This document shows, piece after piece, positions 9,256 through 19,100 of a stretch of 64,000 bases of DNA (position 1 is its first letter; each line of letters begins with the position of its first letter). The translations under genes were made by a program, and so were the position numbers. The stretch is taken from NCBI GenBank assembly GCA_035765635.1, contig DASTWZ010000007.1, positions 186,001-250,000 on the forward strand. The letters run 5' to 3'. A model generated the notes under the pieces. It ran no database searches and was not told the origin of the DNA. It was given only the letters and a program-made list of their open reading frames with translations. This stretch comes from EW11 sp035765635 (GTDB lineage Bacteria; Verrucomicrobiota; Verrucomicrobiia; Opitutales; Opitutaceae).

Positions 9256-11256
9256 TTACTCTTTCCTCGTCCAAAACCCCACTTTTTTCCCGTCTGGCTC
9301 TTTGTATATTTCGACCCAGGTAAATTCGGGCGACAAACTTTCGTTCATCTTAGGCCAAACTGCGGCCGTATCGTCCCCCTGGTACCAAAGAATATAATCG
9401 ACCATCTCTGCGGACAGCCAGGATCCGTCCTGCGCCTGAGGCTCTCTATATAACCTGAAAAGACGCTCTTGGCGTTGCGCAAGATCCTCCCGATATCCGC
9501 GCCACAATTGCTCGTGACCCAGCCACCCAAGCCACATATGGTGGCCCGCAAAAAGGGGAAGACAGGCGGAATTCGTAAATGCATTTTGCGTCGGACGTTC
9601 AACGACCAGTCCAGGTTTCTCCATGCGCAGTCGTTCCAGCATCAATTTCGATGCCAAGTCGCGTTCTAGAAAACCAGTGCCGGAAAAGTTTCCAAACGAA
9701 GGTTTGTCGTTACGGATCCAAGCTGAAGCTAAATCGAACGCATACAGGCTCGGGTAGATAGCTACAATGAGGCCGACGACTCGCATCCATTTCGTTTTTC
9801 CCCTCTCGATAAGCTGGGGAGCGCACGTAAGTAAAATTATGGTGGCGACCCAAGGCCACCACTTGAGGGTGGTGTTGAACCGCTCGTACATACCCGAGTA
9901 GATATCATCGACGTAAACAAACTCGGAGATGACAAGAAGAGCAATCGCTCCGAAGCCCGCGACTCGGAGCTCTTTTTGGCCCGCAAAAAGTGAAAGTATC
10001 GCCAGGACGATCGTCGGAAACAAAAAGACGCAAAACAACAAAGGAGGGGTGTGTTGGTCAGCGGCAACCAGTCTGAACGACGTGTGGTAGCCAGCGGTCG
10101 CTGCACTGAAGTAGCGCAAATAAACGAAAGTCGCTACTCCCACCAGAAGCGCACCAGCCGCAACACCCGAATATAAGCTTTTCCAATCCTTTCGCCGGAC
10201 CACAAGCCACAGAAACACAGCAACTCCCTGAAGCGGTAGCGTCCATGTGTTGGCCAAAATCGACCAAGTGAGAGTAGCACCAACAATGCCGGCGTAACGC
10301 CTCTTGCGGGTACGTTCCCACAGCAACCCTGCGAGGATGCCGAGGCTCATCAGATAGTAACCGGAGAGCGGCGCATGATAATCTCCGAGATAGATTGAAT
10401 ATGAAAACGGCTCCCCGGGCATATCCATCTTCTGAAAGCCGTCGGCGTATGACTTGAGCCAGGGACCGACAGGCTCTCGATCGTACGCGGCGCTTCCGAC
10501 ATAGCGCATCGCGCTCCACGGCTGAATGGTTTTCTCGGTAAAATGCGCCAAAACAGTTGCGCCGGTACCACCGAAGACAAAAGCGGCGATCACAATCACT
10601 CGGGTCACGTTTTTCGCGGCCAAATGAAATACCACACCAGCGACAGCCGCCACATTCAGCGCCACCAATAGACAAAAGGCCAAATTGTAAGTCGTGCCTG
10701 GATCGCAATGCACGAGCCGTCCCATCAACGCAGCGGCGAAATGCTGAAAGCTATAGTAGTGGGTCGAGAGATACGGAAACAACCAAGCGTCGTGAGCGGG
10801 CAAGTTCTCTCCCGGCAAATAGCTGCTGATATATGCCAAGTCGGCGATCTTCTCAGATGAACCATCGATATCGGGGAATGCGAATCTCCACAAAAACGCG
10901 TAAGCAAATGCGCCGAGGGAAACACAACCTACGCCAAGCAAGCGACGCGGACAAAATGTCTTTGCCCATTCGGCAACGAACGGCCTGTAGGGCGCAAATA
11001 AAGCAGGTGGAATTTGTTCAGCGTGGGCCGAAAGCAGTATCAAACCCACCGACACGAACGTGCCGAACAGGCCGAGGCCAACGAGAGAGCCAAGTCCATG
11101 AATGCTCTCGATGCAGAAGAATGCAGTGGATAACAGCCAAGGCGCGGCTACTAACGCCAGCCAACGGTCGCGCAGAAAGAAGCCGCAGAAGAGCATCAGG
11201 CCCCACAGATTGATAAACACGATCAGTATCGTGAAAAAAAGCCCGACGTGTTGCAT
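9256..11256 (-). CDS. Large polytopic membrane protein, DUF2298/GT-C-like
   Basis: About 666 residues with more than twelve hydrophobic segments and a short soluble C-terminus. Between membrane segments are loops with DAWLFPYLSTHYYSFQ and SIYLGDYHAPLSGYYL. The second resembles the GD(L/Y)H loop of DUF2298 (YYY) membrane proteins, a distant GT-C-like group. The enzymatic role is unproven; polyprenol-linked sugar transfer would fit the convergent GT2 gene. A TTG at 11292 lies in the T-tract of the upstream operon's terminator, so the ATG at 11256 is preferred. The gene ends 10 nt from the GT2 gene's stop. Confidence 0.6.
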   Translation of the reverse strand: MQHVGLFFTILIVFINLWGLMLFCGFFLRDRWLALVAAPWLLSTAFFCIESIHGLGSLVGLGLFGTFVSVGLILLSAHAEQIPPALFAPYRPFVAEWAKTFCPRRLLGVGCVSLGAFAYAFLWRFAFPDIDGSSEKIADLAYISSYLPGENLPAHDAWLFPYLSTHYYSFQHFAAALMGRLVHCDPGTTYNLAFCLLVALNVAAVAGVVFHLAAKNVTRVIVIAAFVFGGTGATVLAHFTEKTIQPWSAMRYVGSAAYDREPVGPWLKSYADGFQKMDMPGEPFSYSIYLGDYHAPLSGYYLMSLGILAGLLWERTRKRRYAGIVGATLTWSILANTWTLPLQGVAVFLWLVVRRKDWKSLYSGVAAGALLVGVATFVYLRYFSAATAGYHTSFRLVAADQHTPPLLFCVFLFPTIVLAILSLFAGQKELRVAGFGAIALLVISEFVYVDDIYSGMYERFNTTLKWWPWVATIILLTCAPQLIERGKTKWMRVVGLIVAIYPSLYAFDLASAWIRNDKPSFGNFSGTGFLERDLASKLMLERLRMEKPGLVVERPTQNAFTNSACLPLFAGHHMWLGWLGHEQLWRGYREDLAQRQERLFRLYREPQAQDGSWLSAEMVDYILWYQGDDTAAVWPKMNESLSPEFTWVEIYKEPDGKKVGFWTRKE

Positions 11257-11290
11257 GCGGTTCCAACCAACTATTCCGCTGGAAGAAGGC

Positions 11291-11320
11291 AAAAAAAATG
11301 CGCGGCCTTGCAGCCGCGCA
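11291..11320 (-). terminator. Rho-independent terminator of the pil operon
   Basis: The arms 11299-11306 (TGCGCGGC) and 11313-11320 (GCCGCGCA) pair perfectly over 8 bp around a 6-nt loop. On the minus strand eight T residues follow (11298-11291). It sits 25 nt after the secretin stop codon. Confidence 0.92.
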
Positions 11321-11344
11321 CGGGAATGTCTCTAGCCTGTTGCC

Positions 11345-12997
11345 TTACTTCTTTTCGGCGGTGGCTGGAGCCTTATAAAAAGGATCAGAACCATCTCTAT
11401 AACCAGGCAGCTCGTCTTTCGAAATCTTCATTTCACGTATCATACGAGGATCGAACACCTCACCAACGGAAGCGCCGTCAGGTTTGAGCGTCCGCGCCGT
11501 GATGAACACGATCAGGTTCCGAGTTGTCTTGTCGTTGCCGTCTGAACGGAAAAGGCGGCCGAGACCAGGAATGTCACCCAAAAGCGGTACCTTTGTCTGA
11601 TCTTTGATTGTCGTATTTTCAACCAAGCCGCCCAGGCCGAGCGTGTACCCATCTTTCAACGTTACTTGAGTCTTGGTCTTGCGAACGCCAATAATGGGAA
11701 TTTCAGCACCTCCAGCACCGCCAAAGTTCACCGTGCCATTTCGGCTGCTCACTTCAGGTTCAACCGTCAGCTTGATAAAGCCCGCGCTATTTACCTGTGG
11801 AGTGACCTTCAAATTGACGCCAATCGACTTGTACGCAAAGCCACTGACCTCGAAGCTTCCGCGCTCTTGATTGTACGTGTAGTTCGGCACCGGATATTCT
11901 TCTCCGATATTGATCGTCGCCTCATTATTGTTGAGGGTTACAACCGTCGGATTCGAGACCAGCTTCGTGTCATTCAGTGTTTTCAGGGCGCTAACGATCA
12001 AACTAAAGTCATCGGCACTGAACACCGCCGACGTGACTTTATCGAGACCGCCCGAAAACGCTTTGCTAAGAAGAGAGCTTGGGCCGATGTCCGAAAACGT
12101 AACACCCGTATCGTCATCGACGGTGTACTTTGGGCCAATTCCATGCGCCGGATCAGTGTTCGGACCAAATACGTTGCGCGAGGCCAAGGTATCGGCCTTT
12201 TCGTAGCCTTGCTGCATGAATGGGACGTCGGTATTGGCCTCTGAACGGCTATAGCCGTCGGTCCTGTTTTGAGTATCCTTATAGCTGCGCTCAATTTTGG
12301 CTATGCCTACCGAGTAGTTGTTCAGGGACGACCAGTTTACGCCGATGTTTTTCACATCGCGATCCGTGACTTCGATAAATTTTGTCTCAACCATGACCTG
12401 CTCCGTTGCATGGTCGAGGTTCGCAATAATTGGACGTACCCGTTGAATGGCCGAGGGCCGTTCCGTCACCACAAGTGCATTGCTGCGCGTGTCTACGACA
12501 ATCTTGCCGCCGAGCTTCGTATCTACCAGCGCATCGAGACTCGGTTTGATATCGGCGGCCCTAGCATAGTTAAGAACAAATACCTCGGTCGAGAGTGGCT
12601 CGAGATTCAAAGACTCAACCGTGACCACCTTGATGATGTTACCATCTTCAACGAAAGTATAGTTTACCGGTTCAAGTACTACCTTGTAGATTTGGCGCCA
12701 CGTTACATCGCGTAGTTTGACCGACGTCTTACCTTGCAAGGTATCCGGGATCACGAGGTTTAATTCGAACAAATCGGCCACGTTCCGAAGAACAGTGCGA
12801 ATCTCTTCATCGGGGAAATCCACCGAAAGCGTGTCCTTCGCCTTGGTTACAGACGACTTCGGTTGCTCGACCGCAACCGTTGCCGCCGGTGTAGGCGTTG
12901 GAGTGGGATTCGCAGTATCAACTGCGGTTTGCGCTCGTGCATGCGGAACTGCGGCCGCGCAGAGAATAAGGAGGGAGCTGGCGATACGAGTTCTCAT
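11345..12997 (-). CDS. pilQ: Secretin, PilQ/GspD family outer-membrane channel
   Basis: The 550-residue protein starts with a signal peptide (LLILCAAAVPHARA). A STN/N0-like domain follows at about 45-115, then an N1-type domain (FVLNYARAADIKPSLDAL to VVTERPSAIQRV) near 140-200. The secretin core is at about 330-530, with VSNPTVVTLNNNEA, the gate region, GLGGLVENTT and PLLGDIPGLGRLF. Secretins form multimeric outer-membrane gates for type IV pili or type II secretion. It overlaps the PilP-like gene by 4 nt and is the last gene of the pilM-N-O-P-Q set, matching the order of the Akkermansia Amuc_1098-1102 region. A strong terminator follows. Confidence 0.93.
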   Translation of the reverse strand: MRTRIASSLLILCAAAVPHARAQTAVDTANPTPTPTPAATVAVEQPKSSVTKAKDTLSVDFPDEEIRTVLRNVADLFELNLVIPDTLQGKTSVKLRDVTWRQIYKVVLEPVNYTFVEDGNIIKVVTVESLNLEPLSTEVFVLNYARAADIKPSLDALVDTKLGGKIVVDTRSNALVVTERPSAIQRVRPIIANLDHATEQVMVETKFIEVTDRDVKNIGVNWSSLNNYSVGIAKIERSYKDTQNRTDGYSRSEANTDVPFMQQGYEKADTLASRNVFGPNTDPAHGIGPKYTVDDDTGVTFSDIGPSSLLSKAFSGGLDKVTSAVFSADDFSLIVSALKTLNDTKLVSNPTVVTLNNNEATINIGEEYPVPNYTYNQERGSFEVSGFAYKSIGVNLKVTPQVNSAGFIKLTVEPEVSSRNGTVNFGGAGGAEIPIIGVRKTKTQVTLKDGYTLGLGGLVENTTIKDQTKVPLLGDIPGLGRLFRSDGNDKTTRNLIVFITARTLKPDGASVGEVFDPRMIREMKISKDELPGYRDGSDPFYKAPATAEKK

Positions 12998-13473
12998 GGG
13001 GTCTTAGCTGGCTTTATAGAACGGGTAGTCTGTTCGTTATTAAGTTTGATAGTGAAAGCGGTACGACTAAGATCGACGAGTTCCACGTCGTATGAATCCT
13101 TGTCAAAAGTAATATGTATTGATTCGCCGACTTTGACCTTCTTTTCACCGAACAACAGAAACGACTGGTCCCCCATCATTAACACGCCAGTCGGGATCAA
13201 TTGAGCCGCAAGCGAAGCCAATAGTTCGTGATCAGACAGCGGAACCTTGCTCTTGGGATCGATTTTCGCGACCGCTTTTTCTGGCGCAAAGGGGTTCACG
13301 ATCTCATCTGACGCAATACTGTATTTAAATACACGATCAGAAGAGAGCTTTTCAGCATTTGATATCACTGCGGCGCGTGCCTGGGGCGTCGGGATATCCG
13401 CCTTCGCAAAAAGGCTCCCACAAGGAAGCATCAATAAACACGAGGCAAATAGATATTTGCTATCAAACTTCAT
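12994..13473 (-). CDS. PilP-like periplasmic pilus assembly protein
   Basis: This 159-residue exported protein has a signal peptide (MKFDSKYLFASCLLMLPCGSLFA). It has a NPFAPEKA motif like the 'DPF' segment of PilP lipoproteins, and then a small all-beta domain (LIPTGVLMMGDQSFLLFGEKKVKVGESIHI). No lipobox cysteine is apparent near the cleavage site. The PilP role, linking the PilN/PilO inner-membrane dimer to the secretin, is inferred mostly from its position between pilO-like and pilQ. Its ATG overlaps the pilO-like stop by 1 nt (TGATG). Confidence 0.7.
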   Translation of the reverse strand: MKFDSKYLFASCLLMLPCGSLFAKADIPTPQARAAVISNAEKLSSDRVFKYSIASDEIVNPFAPEKAVAKIDPKSKVPLSDHELLASLAAQLIPTGVLMMGDQSFLLFGEKKVKVGESIHITFDKDSYDVELVDLSRTAFTIKLNNEQTTRSIKPAKTP

Positions 13474-14027
13474 CAGAGTGCCCCCACAAATTCGGCCGTG
13501 ATGCTCATTGTTAGTTCAGTCGGAACTCCATCTTTTGCCGTCGGAGTGCTTAGATTGCCCGCAGTAATACGGCCCAAGCGAGTACCCGCCTCAACGTTCC
13601 TAAGAAAACTTAGCACCTGCGTAAAGGTACCGTTTACCGTTATCAAATAAGGAACCGGCGCAAACAGTGTTGGAGCAGCATTTTTCTTTTTCTTGGGCAG
13701 CGCCACCTGGCGCAGATCGGAGATCTTCGCTCCAGTAGCGGCTGCGATCTTATAAAAATATTGCTGATTTGATGCGAGGTCATCCGGGGCGGTAAGCCTT
13801 AAAGAGAGCTCTTTGTTTAGCTCGAGTAGCTGCGTATATTGCGCATCGAGTTTCTGTCCGTAACGGATGTTATCCGTCAAACGAGTTGCTTCGTTTTGTT
13901 TCGAGGCCACCAGAGATTGAAATTCATCTCGACTTAGGGATCTCCAAAAACCAGCGGAACTCGCAAGGATGGCGACGATGCCGCCAACAACAACAATCGG
14001 GTGGGTTTTTAAACTAATTTTGTTCAA
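13473..14027 (-). CDS. PilO-like inner-membrane pilus platform protein
   Basis: A 184-residue single-pass protein: a short cytoplasmic N-terminus, a membrane helix at about 11-30 (IVVVGGIVAILASSAGFW), a coiled coil to about residue 85, and a C-terminal ferredoxin-like half (PVPYLITVNGTFTQVLSFLRNVE). This is the PilO/GspM layout, and position and size match Amuc_1100 of Akkermansia, whose sequence family is diverged from classic PilO. It would pair with the PilN-like protein in the inner membrane and connect the platform to the secretin. Confidence 0.78.
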   Translation of the reverse strand: MNKISLKTHPIVVVGGIVAILASSAGFWRSLSRDEFQSLVASKQNEATRLTDNIRYGQKLDAQYTQLLELNKELSLRLTAPDDLASNQQYFYKIAAATGAKISDLRQVALPKKKKNAAPTLFAPVPYLITVNGTFTQVLSFLRNVEAGTRLGRITAGNLSTPTAKDGVPTELTMSITAEFVGAL

Positions 14028-14035
14028 GGGTGATC

Positions 14036-14647
14036 CTATTTCTTGAATTTGAATACCATCTCGAACGTCATGAGTCCGCTCGTCGCGTCCCGTGAAAGCG
14101 TCGACAACGAAATCGAATCGAAACTAGAAGCAATTTCGGTCGTATCCCTTAATTTTTTTTCATACCCAGATGCCGCGCCGCTGGCCAACTCGGGCGCGCC
14201 CTTAACGGTTCCGCGAAGTACGACATCAACGTCACGATATGTAATCCCGGTTATCACTAAGTTGTCGGGAAGGCTCTTCCCGATCGCTATGATAAAGTCC
14301 GACAGCACCAACTTTTCCGACGCGCGGAATTTGACTAATTCCGTAGCACGCGCTTCCTCGTCTTTAAATTTTTTGTATTTGGCGACGATTTCTCGGCTCG
14401 GCTTGGCGTCGCGGTCGATCTGCTGCTGCCAGCCGGCGATCTCCTTGCTCAGGCCGTGCAGGGTGTATTCGGTGTAACAATAATATAGAATGGCAGCCGC
14501 GGCGAATACCACAGCGGCGGCGTTCACGAAGAACTTCGTCCGGACGGTCTTGGTGTCCGGGAGCTCCGCTGTGTTTCGGAAATTGGGATGCCAGGCGGTG
14601 AAGTCTGGGCCGCTGGAACCGCGCTTTTTATTATTTAGCAGCTGCAT
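14036..14647 (-). CDS. PilN-like inner-membrane pilus platform protein
   Basis: 203 residues. A cytoplasmic N-terminus of about 40 residues precedes one membrane helix (FFVNAAAVVFAAAAILYYCY), a coiled coil (LSKEIAGWQQQIDRDAKPS), and a C-terminal domain with NLVITGITYRDVDVVLRGTVKG, the strand pattern of PilN/GspL periplasmic domains. In known systems the N-terminal tail docks onto PilM. The gene overlaps the pilM-like gene by 17 nt and is 8 nt from pilO-like, so translation is probably coupled. Confidence 0.8.
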   Translation of the reverse strand: MQLLNNKKRGSSGPDFTAWHPNFRNTAELPDTKTVRTKFFVNAAAVVFAAAAILYYCYTEYTLHGLSKEIAGWQQQIDRDAKPSREIVAKYKKFKDEEARATELVKFRASEKLVLSDFIIAIGKSLPDNLVITGITYRDVDVVLRGTVKGAPELASGAASGYEKKLRDTTEIASSFDSISLSTLSRDATSGLMTFEMVFKFKK

Positions 14648-15665
14648 GGCTAGGGGCTACCATTAAACTCAGAACACCGAGGGCAGTGTTGTCGTTCTCA
14701 CCGGGCAAGCTCGCCGCCAGAGATATGCCGCGACCTTTCAACCAGTTTATATAATCGATCTTCAAGGAGTCCACGCCCAGCTGGCCCGCAATCGCAGCCT
14801 GCATCCAGGCGAGTTTGCTCGGCAGCAATGTGCAAACCACCTGGCCAATGGACTGACCGGTCTGCACTTCATAAAAGCCGATCGATGACTGAAGCTCTTT
14901 GATCAGCTTCTTCGTCAGCGCCGACGCCATGCCGGTGAAATCGAACGTGTTCGAATAAAACAAGCGCCGCGCCGACTCCTCGTCTTTCAAGCCAAGCTCT
15001 TTCTGCACGAGCGGCACCATGGTTTCGACGCCCTGCGGGATTTGCCGGGAGGTCGCCAGTCCGGCATCGCTCACGACAAACGATTCTGTCGTCGTATCGC
15101 CCATTTCCAGGACAAGCGTGGGCGTGCTGGACTTTACGAAAGTCAAATAATCCACAATCGCGCCAATGCTGGAAAGGGTTCCGAGTTCCAGACGCTCCGG
15201 AAAAACGCCGAGTCGCAAAAGGTGCTTCTGCGTGGCGGAGATTTCCGCCTTCGCCATGCCACAAAAGATCACGTCCTTCTCGGGTTCTGCCGGAGGATGC
15301 GCATCGCGACCGGAACCGGCGGACACGACCGCCAAGAGATATTCGTCCGGCGTGATCCGACATTGCGAGGCCGCGGACTCATCAAAATAGTTCGGCTCGG
15401 AATACTTCTTCGGATCCAGCGTCGCCCGGCGCACCACCCGCTTTGGCGGATACACACCACAAGTCGCAGGCAGATAGTTTCCGGTACCCGTCCGCTTTTG
15501 CTGAAATTCATCGAGCATCGCCGAAACCGCCTCGGCGTTTCCCGCCGGACACGACTTCAACTCCTCGACGAGCAACGCACCCGGCGCACCCGACGTCCGG
15601 GCGACAGTCATCGTGTGATCGTTGAGGTCGACGTAAATGCCCTTGGCCTTTTTGGAGAACAGCAT
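14631..15665 (-). CDS. PilM-like actin-fold pilus assembly ATPase
   Basis: 344 residues with the FtsA/PilM actin-like fold. The phosphate-1 strand is GIYVDLNDHTMTVART, the phosphate-2 region is TLVLEMGDTTTESFVV, and a helix with ELQSSIGFYEVQTGQSIGQVV precedes the adenosine-binding part. PilM is a cytoplasmic ring protein that binds the tail of PilN. This is the first gene of the operon, so the promoter should lie in the 280-nt gap upstream. Motor ATPases (PilB/PilT), PilC and pilins are not in the window. Confidence 0.85.
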   Translation of the reverse strand: MLFSKKAKGIYVDLNDHTMTVARTSGAPGALLVEELKSCPAGNAEAVSAMLDEFQQKRTGTGNYLPATCGVYPPKRVVRRATLDPKKYSEPNYFDESAASQCRITPDEYLLAVVSAGSGRDAHPPAEPEKDVIFCGMAKAEISATQKHLLRLGVFPERLELGTLSSIGAIVDYLTFVKSSTPTLVLEMGDTTTESFVVSDAGLATSRQIPQGVETMVPLVQKELGLKDEESARRLFYSNTFDFTGMASALTKKLIKELQSSIGFYEVQTGQSIGQVVCTLLPSKLAWMQAAIAGQLGVDSLKIDYINWLKGRGISLAASLPGENDNTALGVLSLMVAPSHAAAK

Positions 15666-15897
15666 CGTGAAGCTCTTGCTACGGTTCGATTCGGAACATC
15701 TTTAGGAAACTGAATCGTAAAGATTATGGCCGTCTGAGTTTTTTGTCGTTGGAGTAACGGCACTAACGCTGCGTTCGCCCGCTCTTGATACACAAGTGCA
15801 AACGCCGCCTCTAGTCCCCTGATATCAGCTATTTACCGTTTATTTAGCCAACAAACTGCAAAACCTCGTTTCGGGAGGATCTGATCTCCACGGGCGT

Positions 15898-15927
15898 AAA
15901 AAAACCCGCTCGGTCGAGGAGCGGGTT
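15898..15927 (-). terminator. Rho-independent terminator after the bS22-like ORF
   Basis: Arms 15903-15911 (AACCCGCTC) and 15919-15927 pair perfectly over 9 bp with a 7-nt loop. On the minus strand a T-tract runs out to 15898. It is 22 nt after the stop of the 33-residue ORF, which supports that ORF being transcribed. The remaining 230 nt up to 15665 hold no gene and should carry the pil promoter; no clear -35/-10 pair was identified. Confidence 0.9.
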
Positions 15928-15949
15928 GCAGGAGAAAATCGTCAACGGG

Positions 15950-16051
15950 TCACTTTTGCCACGTACGTTTCTTGTGGCGATTAGCCTTCAGGCGCTTGCG
16001 GCGCTTGTGCTTCGACATCTTCTTAATGCGCGTCTTCTTCAGGTTTCCCAT
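15950..16051 (-). CDS. Small basic protein resembling ribosomal protein bS22/mS38
   Basis: An ATG at 16051 opens a 33-codon frame ending in TGA at 15950. The product is almost entirely Lys/Arg/His and contains KMSKHKRRKRLKANRHKK. The pattern KK-x-R-x-KKMSK-x-K-x-RK resembles the 33-residue bS22 of mycobacterial ribosomes and the C-terminal mS38/AURKAIP1 (COX24) domain of mitochondrial small subunits. Identification is from memory of those sequences. It would bind 16S rRNA in the small subunit. A terminator follows directly, and the ORF sits alone between the pil operon and addA. At under 40 codons it is easily missed by gene callers. Confidence 0.8.
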   Translation of the reverse strand: MGNLKKTRIKKMSKHKRRKRLKANRHKKRTWQK

Positions 16052-16114
16052 TGTGGTGCTTGAATTGTTTAAAGGCTCACCGTGCCGAGACGTTTTTCCG
16101 CTGTAAAGTCCAAT

Positions 16115-19100
16115 TTACGGCTGAATCTCGATCAACTCACCGCTGGCCGTCGCGTACAGCGACAAGCTGCACGTGTGATCGGGGAAGAACACAGCAAGGC
16201 TGCGTGCGTAGGCAGCGAGTTGCGGCCGATACTCCACACTCAAGCGCGCGGCAAACGCCTCGTTGCTCTCGTTGTTTCGCCGCCGATTCGTCTTCCAATC
16301 CACCACCCGCAACTCACGGCGTCCGCCATCTTGTAGTGCCAAATCCACTACGCCGTCGATCCAGTCCGCGGAGGTTGCAGGCGCGAAAACGCCCAGCTCC
16401 GCTAATCGCGTCCAGCGCGGGTCATTGATCAGCGCCCAAGTCGGGCTGGTGCGCAACCGCGCGAGATCCGAGCGCGCTCGTTCCCCAAAACCGGCCGCGT
16501 CGGCCCGCTCGAGGGATGACTCATTATGGAGGTTAACCTCTTCCGCGGTTCCACCCCAGGGCATGAACTCCATGGTTTCGTGCCACCACAAACCGTACTC
16601 GATGGCATCCTCCGCCGCGCCGATCAGGCCAAACTCCGCCACACTCGTCGCTTCGTGTTTCGAGGTTCGGATCGCATCCCCGTGTCCGAGTTGATGCGGC
16701 AAGACCCGACCGGGCAGTTCGGGAAGACGATTCAACGAAAACAATTCCGCCTGTTGCGCGCGCAGCACCACCGGAGACTGCTCCGTGACCTCGAGCGGCA
16801 GTTCGGCCGGCATCGGACCAAGTTTGGGCAGGCTTTCGAGAAGCTCCCGACTGCCCCAGAGTTCGGCGAAGCTCATTCCAGGACGCTGACGGCCGCCAAA
16901 CTCCGCGGACCAAGGAATAATCAAATGCCGGCCGACACGCGTAAGCGTCACATACATCAACCTGACCAGCTCCCTTAATCGCTCGCGGTTGCGCGCCTCC
17001 TGCGTATCCGCCGGAATACTACGCGCGTCGATAAACACCTCCACCGCGCCGTCGCCGAGCGGCACGATTTGCACGCCACGCTCCGGCGGTTTGCTCACGC
17101 GCCGCCACAATCCGAGCGGAATGACCACCGGCCATTCGAGGCCTTTGGCCGAATGCGCCGTCAACAAATTGATCGCATCCGGCTCCGCCTTTCCGACCGC
17201 CCTGCCCTCGTCGCGCGCGAGCAGCAATTCGCGCAACCAATCGCGCAGCCCCGCTCCGGTGCGTCCGAAATCTCCGGCCAAGGCAATCAGGCGCGCCAAC
17301 TCCTCTTCCTGGCCGCCACTCGGATCCAGCGCCGCCAGTTTTTCCCAAAAACCACACGCGAGGACGACACTTTCGACAAAACTCGCCAAGGGCTTGCCCC
17401 CGTCATCCACCCTCAAGATGAACGGCCGCAGGGTTCGCAAGGCCGCCGCCAAAGGCTCGGCATGCACGTCCGGCTGGTCCCAGTGAAAACCAGTTCGCTC
17501 CCGCAGCTCGATCGCGAGCAACGCATCGCTAACGCCGAAGACCTCGCGCAGCACGCCGAAGAATTCGAAGGCGTTTTCCGGGTCGGCCAACACGCTCAGA
17601 ATTCCCGTGAGCCACGCGAACGCCGGATTGTCCCGCTGCTTGTGACGCTTCACCTGCAGCGCCACCTTAAGCCCGTTTTGCTCCAGCACGCGACGGGCAA
17701 TGTTCAACCACTCGACGCGCGGCGCGAGCAAAGTCACTTCACCCCAACGCGAAGCGCCGAGCGAAGAGGGGCCATACTTTACCAGGAAGCGAGCAAGTTG
17801 CCTAACCTCCTCGATGAGCCATCCTTCGACGCTGGAAATTCGTCCAGCCGGTGGTTCGAGGGCAAAAAGCGAGGCCGCGCCTTCGACGTTTTTCGGCGAG
17901 GCCGCCAGTGGCTCATAGCGCACCTGCAAGATCGGCGGGGCCATCCCTTCGCTCAATGGCAGCCCGAGATTGTGTTCGCGCGCCTCTCCGAACGCGTGCG
18001 GCAGCCCAGCATTGAGCCACGTGACCACGCGGCGTGGCGCGCGAAAAGTCACGCTGAAGCGCAAGAGTTCTCCGCCATCGCCGCGCTCGAAAGCGTTGAG
18101 ATGTTTCAGGAAATTACGGATGTCGGCGCGGGCCCCGTAGATCGCTTGTTGCCCATCGCCGACCATGCAGAAATGTCCTGCCCGCGGCGCGGCCCCGCCC
18201 CCTGTCGGCCATGTGCCGAGCTCGGCGCCGACGGGACGGGTGATTTCCGCAAGCACGGCGAATTGCTGCGCATCCGTATCCTGCGCCTCGTCCAAAATAA
18301 TTCTCCAGCCCTCCGCGCGAATGCGCTCGAGCGTTTCCCGGTCGCGCAGCACCGCCATCGCCGCCTCAGTCTGGTCGGCGTAGGTTTGCACGCCGCGATC
18401 CAGGCGAAACGCGCGATAACGCAAAGCCAGCTCGGCGGCGAGGACTGCGGCCGTTTCTCCGAGCCAGTCTTTCAGCGGTTTCATCCAGCGTCGGACGATC
18501 TCCACCAATCCCGCCGAACTTCCGGTTGGCTCAAATGGAGGCAGAAACGCTGTCTTTTCCTCATACAGAGCGAACCACTCCCGCGCCGCCGCCTGCGTCA
18601 CTTCCACGTTTTCTTTTCCGCGGCCTCTCGCCGGATAACTCAGAATTTCCTGGAGCGCGACTTCGCTCAAATTCTGCGGCAGTCCGCGCGGTTTTCTGCG
18701 GAGCAGCCGCTCGGCTGTATCCGCGTCAAGACTACGCGCGAGTTCGAAAATATCCTCGATCGCGACGTGGCGCAAAAATCGCTCCACCTGTTCCGAGGTC
18801 AGCTGGGTAAACTGCATTTCATCCTGCTCGATGAATTCCTCCCACCACGCGTCATCGTGCTCGGCGATAACCGTAGGGTTTAAGTGGATACCGAGATTCT
18901 GCCCGTAACGTTGGGCGAGCAGTAAACAGAAGCTGTGGATGGTGCCGAAGAAGGCGCGCTCGAGTTGATCCAGCGGATTCAAATCAACCGCGCCGTCGTT
19001 CGTCAGTTCCTTGAGCAAGACCGACCGAGCACGCTGTCCAATCTGTGTCGCCGCTTTATTTGTGAATGTGACCACGGCGGTCTTCGCCAACAAGGTCGAG

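Noticed and set aside
17069..18883. Plus-strand frame of 604 codons
   Set aside because: It is antisense to addA, which has all its helicase motifs; the frame has no recognisable domain.
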